Assembly (NCBI GenBank): GCA_900012615.1
Contig: LT009757.1
Location: forward strand, 976,096 to 1,040,095
DNA length: 64,000 nucleotides
From: Agrobacterium genomosp. 13 str. CFBP 6927
GTDB taxonomy: Bacteria; Pseudomonadota; Alphaproteobacteria; Rhizobiales; Rhizobiaceae
Direction: 5' to 3'
Part shown: in pieces, positions 61,981 through 64,000 of the stretch
Layout: every line of letters starts with the position of its first letter
Position numbering within the stretch: position 1 is the first letter of the stretch
Program-made: the position numbers and the translations under genes
Notes under the pieces: generated by a model
Seen by the model: the letters and a program-made list of their open reading frames with translations, nothing else
Told to the model about the DNA's origin: nothing
Database searches by the model: none

Positions 61981-62892
61981 TCAAACCCTCCCCAGTGCAA
62001 AGCCCTTGGCGATGTAATTGCGGACAAACCAGATCACCAGCGCACCCGGAATGAGCGTCAGCACGCCGGCGGCGGCAAGCAGGCCCCAATCCATGCCGGC
62101 GGCGGAAACGGTTCGTGTCATCGTCGCGGCGATCGGCTTGGCGTCGGTCGTCGTCAGCGTGCGGGCGATCAGAAGCTCAACCCACGAGAACATGAAGCTG
62201 AAGAAGCAGGCGACACCGATGCCGGAGGCGATGAGCGGCATGAAAATCTTCACGAAGAATTTCGGGAAGGAGTAGCCGTCAATATAGGCGGTCTCGTCGA
62301 TTTCCTTCGGCACGCCGGACATGAAACCTTCGAGGATCCACACCGCCAGCGGCACGTTGAACAGGCAATGCGCCAGCGCCACGGCGATATGCGTGTCGAT
62401 AAGCCCGAAAGCCGAATAGAGCTGGAAGAAGGGCAGCGCGAAAACGGCGGGCGGCGCCATGCGGTTGGTCAAAAGCCAGAAGAACAGATGCTTGTCACCG
62501 AGAAAACGATAACGCGAGAAGGCATAGGCCGCCGGGAGCGCTGCGGCGACCGAGATCACCATGTTCATGACGACGTAGATGATCGAGTTGATGTAACCCG
62601 AATACCAGGAGGAATCGGTAAAGATCGTCCGGTAGTTCTGAAGCGTCGGCTGGTGCGGATAAAGCGTCATGGACGACACGATTTCCGCATTCGTCTTGAA
62701 GCTCATATTGATGAGCCAGTAGATCGGCACAAGCAGAAGGATGATGTAGATCGTCGGCACAAGCCAGGAAAAGCGCGATGGTCCGTGGCGGCGGCGGGAG
62801 CGTGCGGCAATGCCTGATAATCCCGCCGAGGCGGCTTTTACCGGCGAATTTCCCATCCGTTCCATGCCTGTGGTGACATCAGAGGCGCTCAT
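61981..62892 (-). CDS. glpQ: Glycerol ABC transporter permease GlpQ
   Basis: A 303-residue permease of the MalG type. A long basic cytoplasmic N-terminus (~residues 1-45) precedes six hydrophobic segments, with LINMSFKTNAEI near 65 and the EAA loop EIDETAYIDGYSFPKFFVKIFMPLIASG near 205. Works with GlpP. Its start is four bases after the glpP stop. Confidence 0.9.
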   Translation of the reverse strand: MSASDVTTGMERMGNSPVKAASAGLSGIAARSRRRHGPSRFSWLVPTIYIILLLVPIYWLINMSFKTNAEIVSSMTLYPHQPTLQNYRTIFTDSSWYSGYINSIIYVVMNMVISVAAALPAAYAFSRYRFLGDKHLFFWLLTNRMAPPAVFALPFFQLYSAFGLIDTHIAVALAHCLFNVPLAVWILEGFMSGVPKEIDETAYIDGYSFPKFFVKIFMPLIASGIGVACFFSFMFSWVELLIARTLTTTDAKPIAATMTRTVSAAGMDWGLLAAAGVLTLIPGALVIWFVRNYIAKGFALGRV

Positions 62893-62895
62893 GTC

Positions 62896-63762
62896 TCAAG
62901 TCTCCGCGTCGTGGCTGGTCATGACGGTGTAGAACACCCAAGACAGCAGCAGGATGATGAGGAAGTAGATCAGCGACATGGCCGCAGCCGGCCCGAGGTC
63001 GAACTGGCCGAGCGCCATCTTCACGAGATCGATGGACAGGAAGGTGGTGGAGTTGCCCGGACCGCCGCCGGTGACGACGAAAGGCTCGGTATAGATCATG
63101 AAACTGTCCATGAAGCGCAGCAGGAAAGCGATCAGCAACACCCGCTTCATCTTCGGCAATTGAATGAACCGGAATACCGCAAAACGCGATGCGCCATCGA
63201 TCCTTGCCGCCTGATAATAGGCATCCGGAATGGACACGAGGCTGGCGTAGCACAGGAGCACGACAAGGCTCGTCCAGTGCCAGACATCCATGATGACGAC
63301 GGTGATCCAGGCATCGAGCGGATCGTTGACATAGTTGTAATCAAGCCCCAGCTGATTGGCGTAATAACCGAGCAGGCCGATATCGCTGCGGCCGAAGACC
63401 TGCCAGATCGTGCCCACGACATTCCACGGCACCAGCAACGGCAGCGCCATGGTGACAAGGCAAACAGGCACGCCGATGCCGGATTTCGGCATCTTGAGCG
63501 CGATGAAGATGCCGAGCGGAATTTCAATCGCCAGAATGATGCCGGAAAACAGCAGGTTGCGCCCCAGCGCATCCCAGAACCGGTCCGATGCCAGAATTTC
63601 CTCGAACCACTGCGTTCCGGCCCAGAAGAACTGGTTGTTGCCGAACGTATCCTGCACCGAATAATTCACGACGGTCATCAGCGGAATGACGGCGGAAAAG
63701 GCAACCAGCACCAGCACCGGCAGCACCATGAACCACGCCTTGTTGTTCCAGCTCTTTTCCAT
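62896..63762 (-). CDS. glpP: Glycerol ABC transporter permease GlpP
   Basis: A 288-residue permease of the MalF type with six hydrophobic segments and an EAA loop near residue 195 (YQAARIDGASRFAVFRFIQLPKMKR). Encoded two bases after the ATPase gene and four bases before glpQ, so tightly coupled. Confidence 0.9.
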   Translation of the reverse strand: MEKSWNNKAWFMVLPVLVLVAFSAVIPLMTVVNYSVQDTFGNNQFFWAGTQWFEEILASDRFWDALGRNLLFSGIILAIEIPLGIFIALKMPKSGIGVPVCLVTMALPLLVPWNVVGTIWQVFGRSDIGLLGYYANQLGLDYNYVNDPLDAWITVVIMDVWHWTSLVVLLCYASLVSIPDAYYQAARIDGASRFAVFRFIQLPKMKRVLLIAFLLRFMDSFMIYTEPFVVTGGGPGNSTTFLSIDLVKMALGQFDLGPAAAMSLIYFLIILLLSWVFYTVMTSHDAET

Positions 63763-63764
63763 GG

Positions 63765-64000
63765 TCAGGCCCCCATCTTCACGCGCCAGGAATCGGCAAA
63801 GACGCCGATGGCGGCCGGATCGAAGCGAACACCCGCTTCCGCCGGGATTTCCTCGTCTTCGGCCACGACGATCGCGAGTTTCTGGCCGGCGAACCGGGCA
63901 CGCACGATCTTCTGTCGGCCAATATCCTCGACCTTGTCGACGATGATCGGCATGCCGCCCCGCTCCAGCCGGATAAATTCCGGGCGGACACCAATCTCGA
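63765..64000 (-). CDS. glpT: Glycerol ABC transporter ATP-binding protein GlpT, C-terminal part (cut by window edge)
   Basis: The last ~78 residues of an ABC ATPase; the frame is open to the window edge. The visible part is a TOBE-type regulatory domain: GVRPEFIRL, then DKVEDIGRQKIVRARFAGQKLAIVVAEDEEIP, ending FADSWRVKMGA. In the Rhizobium glycerol operon two ATPases (GlpS, GlpT) precede glpP; by position this is GlpT. The ATPase core cannot be checked here. Confidence 0.75.
   Translation of the reverse strand, partial: EIGVRPEFIRLERGGMPIIVDKVEDIGRQKIVRARFAGQKLAIVVAEDEEIPAEAGVRFDPAAIGVFADSWRVKMGA

Overview
The window is a gene-dense, GC-rich stretch typical of an alphaproteobacterium of the Rhizobiaceae, most likely Agrobacterium/Rhizobium. 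This is inferred from gene content: a CpdR cell-cycle response regulator, tRNA-Val(GAC), an N-formylglutamate amidohydrolase, a HisN-type phosphatase, a rhizobial-type glycerol ABC operon (glpT-P-Q-U-V-K), a ROSE-controlled small heat-shock gene, and very many ABC/TTT uptake systems for plant-derived solutes. No insertion sequence, phage gene, integrase, rRNA operon or CRISPR array was seen.

Layout, left to right. (1) 1-4042 (+): a three-gene cassette of a DUF2126 protein (cut by the window edge), a fused circularly permuted ATP-grasp/alpha-E protein and a transglutaminase-like protein, a predicted peptide-ligase/hydrolase set. (2) 4209-9975: a TadG-like protein with a von Willebrand A domain, an ABC-F ATPase, a D-lactate-type and an FMN L-lactate-type dehydrogenase, and a small membrane protein. 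(3) 10179-13708: a MarR-GNAT fusion regulator with a palindromic operator; an Lrp regulator divergent from ornithine cyclodeaminase and a CtlX-like hydrolase (citrulline to ornithine to proline). (4) 13715-27083 (-): two adjacent organic-acid/sugar-acid catabolic operons, each with an RraA/HMG-aldolase-like protein. One is built round a polar-amino-acid-type ABC transporter plus L-idonate-type dehydrogenase, the other round a TctABC transporter plus DenD-like, SDR and 2-hydroxyacid dehydrogenases, with a LysR gene and a clear ATA-N9-TAT box. (5) 27282-29106: two tail-to-tail EamA exporter paralogues. (6) 29300-34078 (+): an overlapping operon of biotin carrier, biotin carboxylase, a second carrier-like protein lacking the biotin lysine, then pxpB, pxpC and pxpA.

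(7) 34229-38176 (-): a PotABCD-type ABC transporter, divergent from an aspartate aminotransferase and an SDR; then a LysR gene. (8) 41617-51431 (-): an RbsABC-type transporter, SorC regulator, aldo/keto reductase, GlpD-like dehydrogenase, class I aldolase and LyxK-like kinase, together a complete but unassigned polyol/ketose pathway, with four AT-rich operator-like repeats around its promoter. (9) 51747-54429: core chromosomal genes (tRNA-Val, cpdR, N-formylglutamate amidohydrolase, an MmgR/alpha-r8-like small RNA, hisN). (10) 54452-58311: lysophospholipase-like hydrolase, RpoH promoter + ROSE thermometer + Hsp20, and a bile-acid-symporter-family transporter divergent from a LysR gene. (11) 58318-64000 (-): glycerol kinase and the glycerol ABC transporter, cut at the right edge.

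Overall the window is a catabolic region in which transporters, enzymes and local regulators are packed in tightly overlapping operons. Four of the six ABC/TTT solute-binding-protein genes are followed by GC-rich intercistronic hairpins, a recurring design that probably sets binding-protein excess. The most promising undescribed chemistry is the biotin carboxylase-PxpABC operon, which can be read as a split urea-carboxylase-like enzyme, and the unassigned polyol operon.
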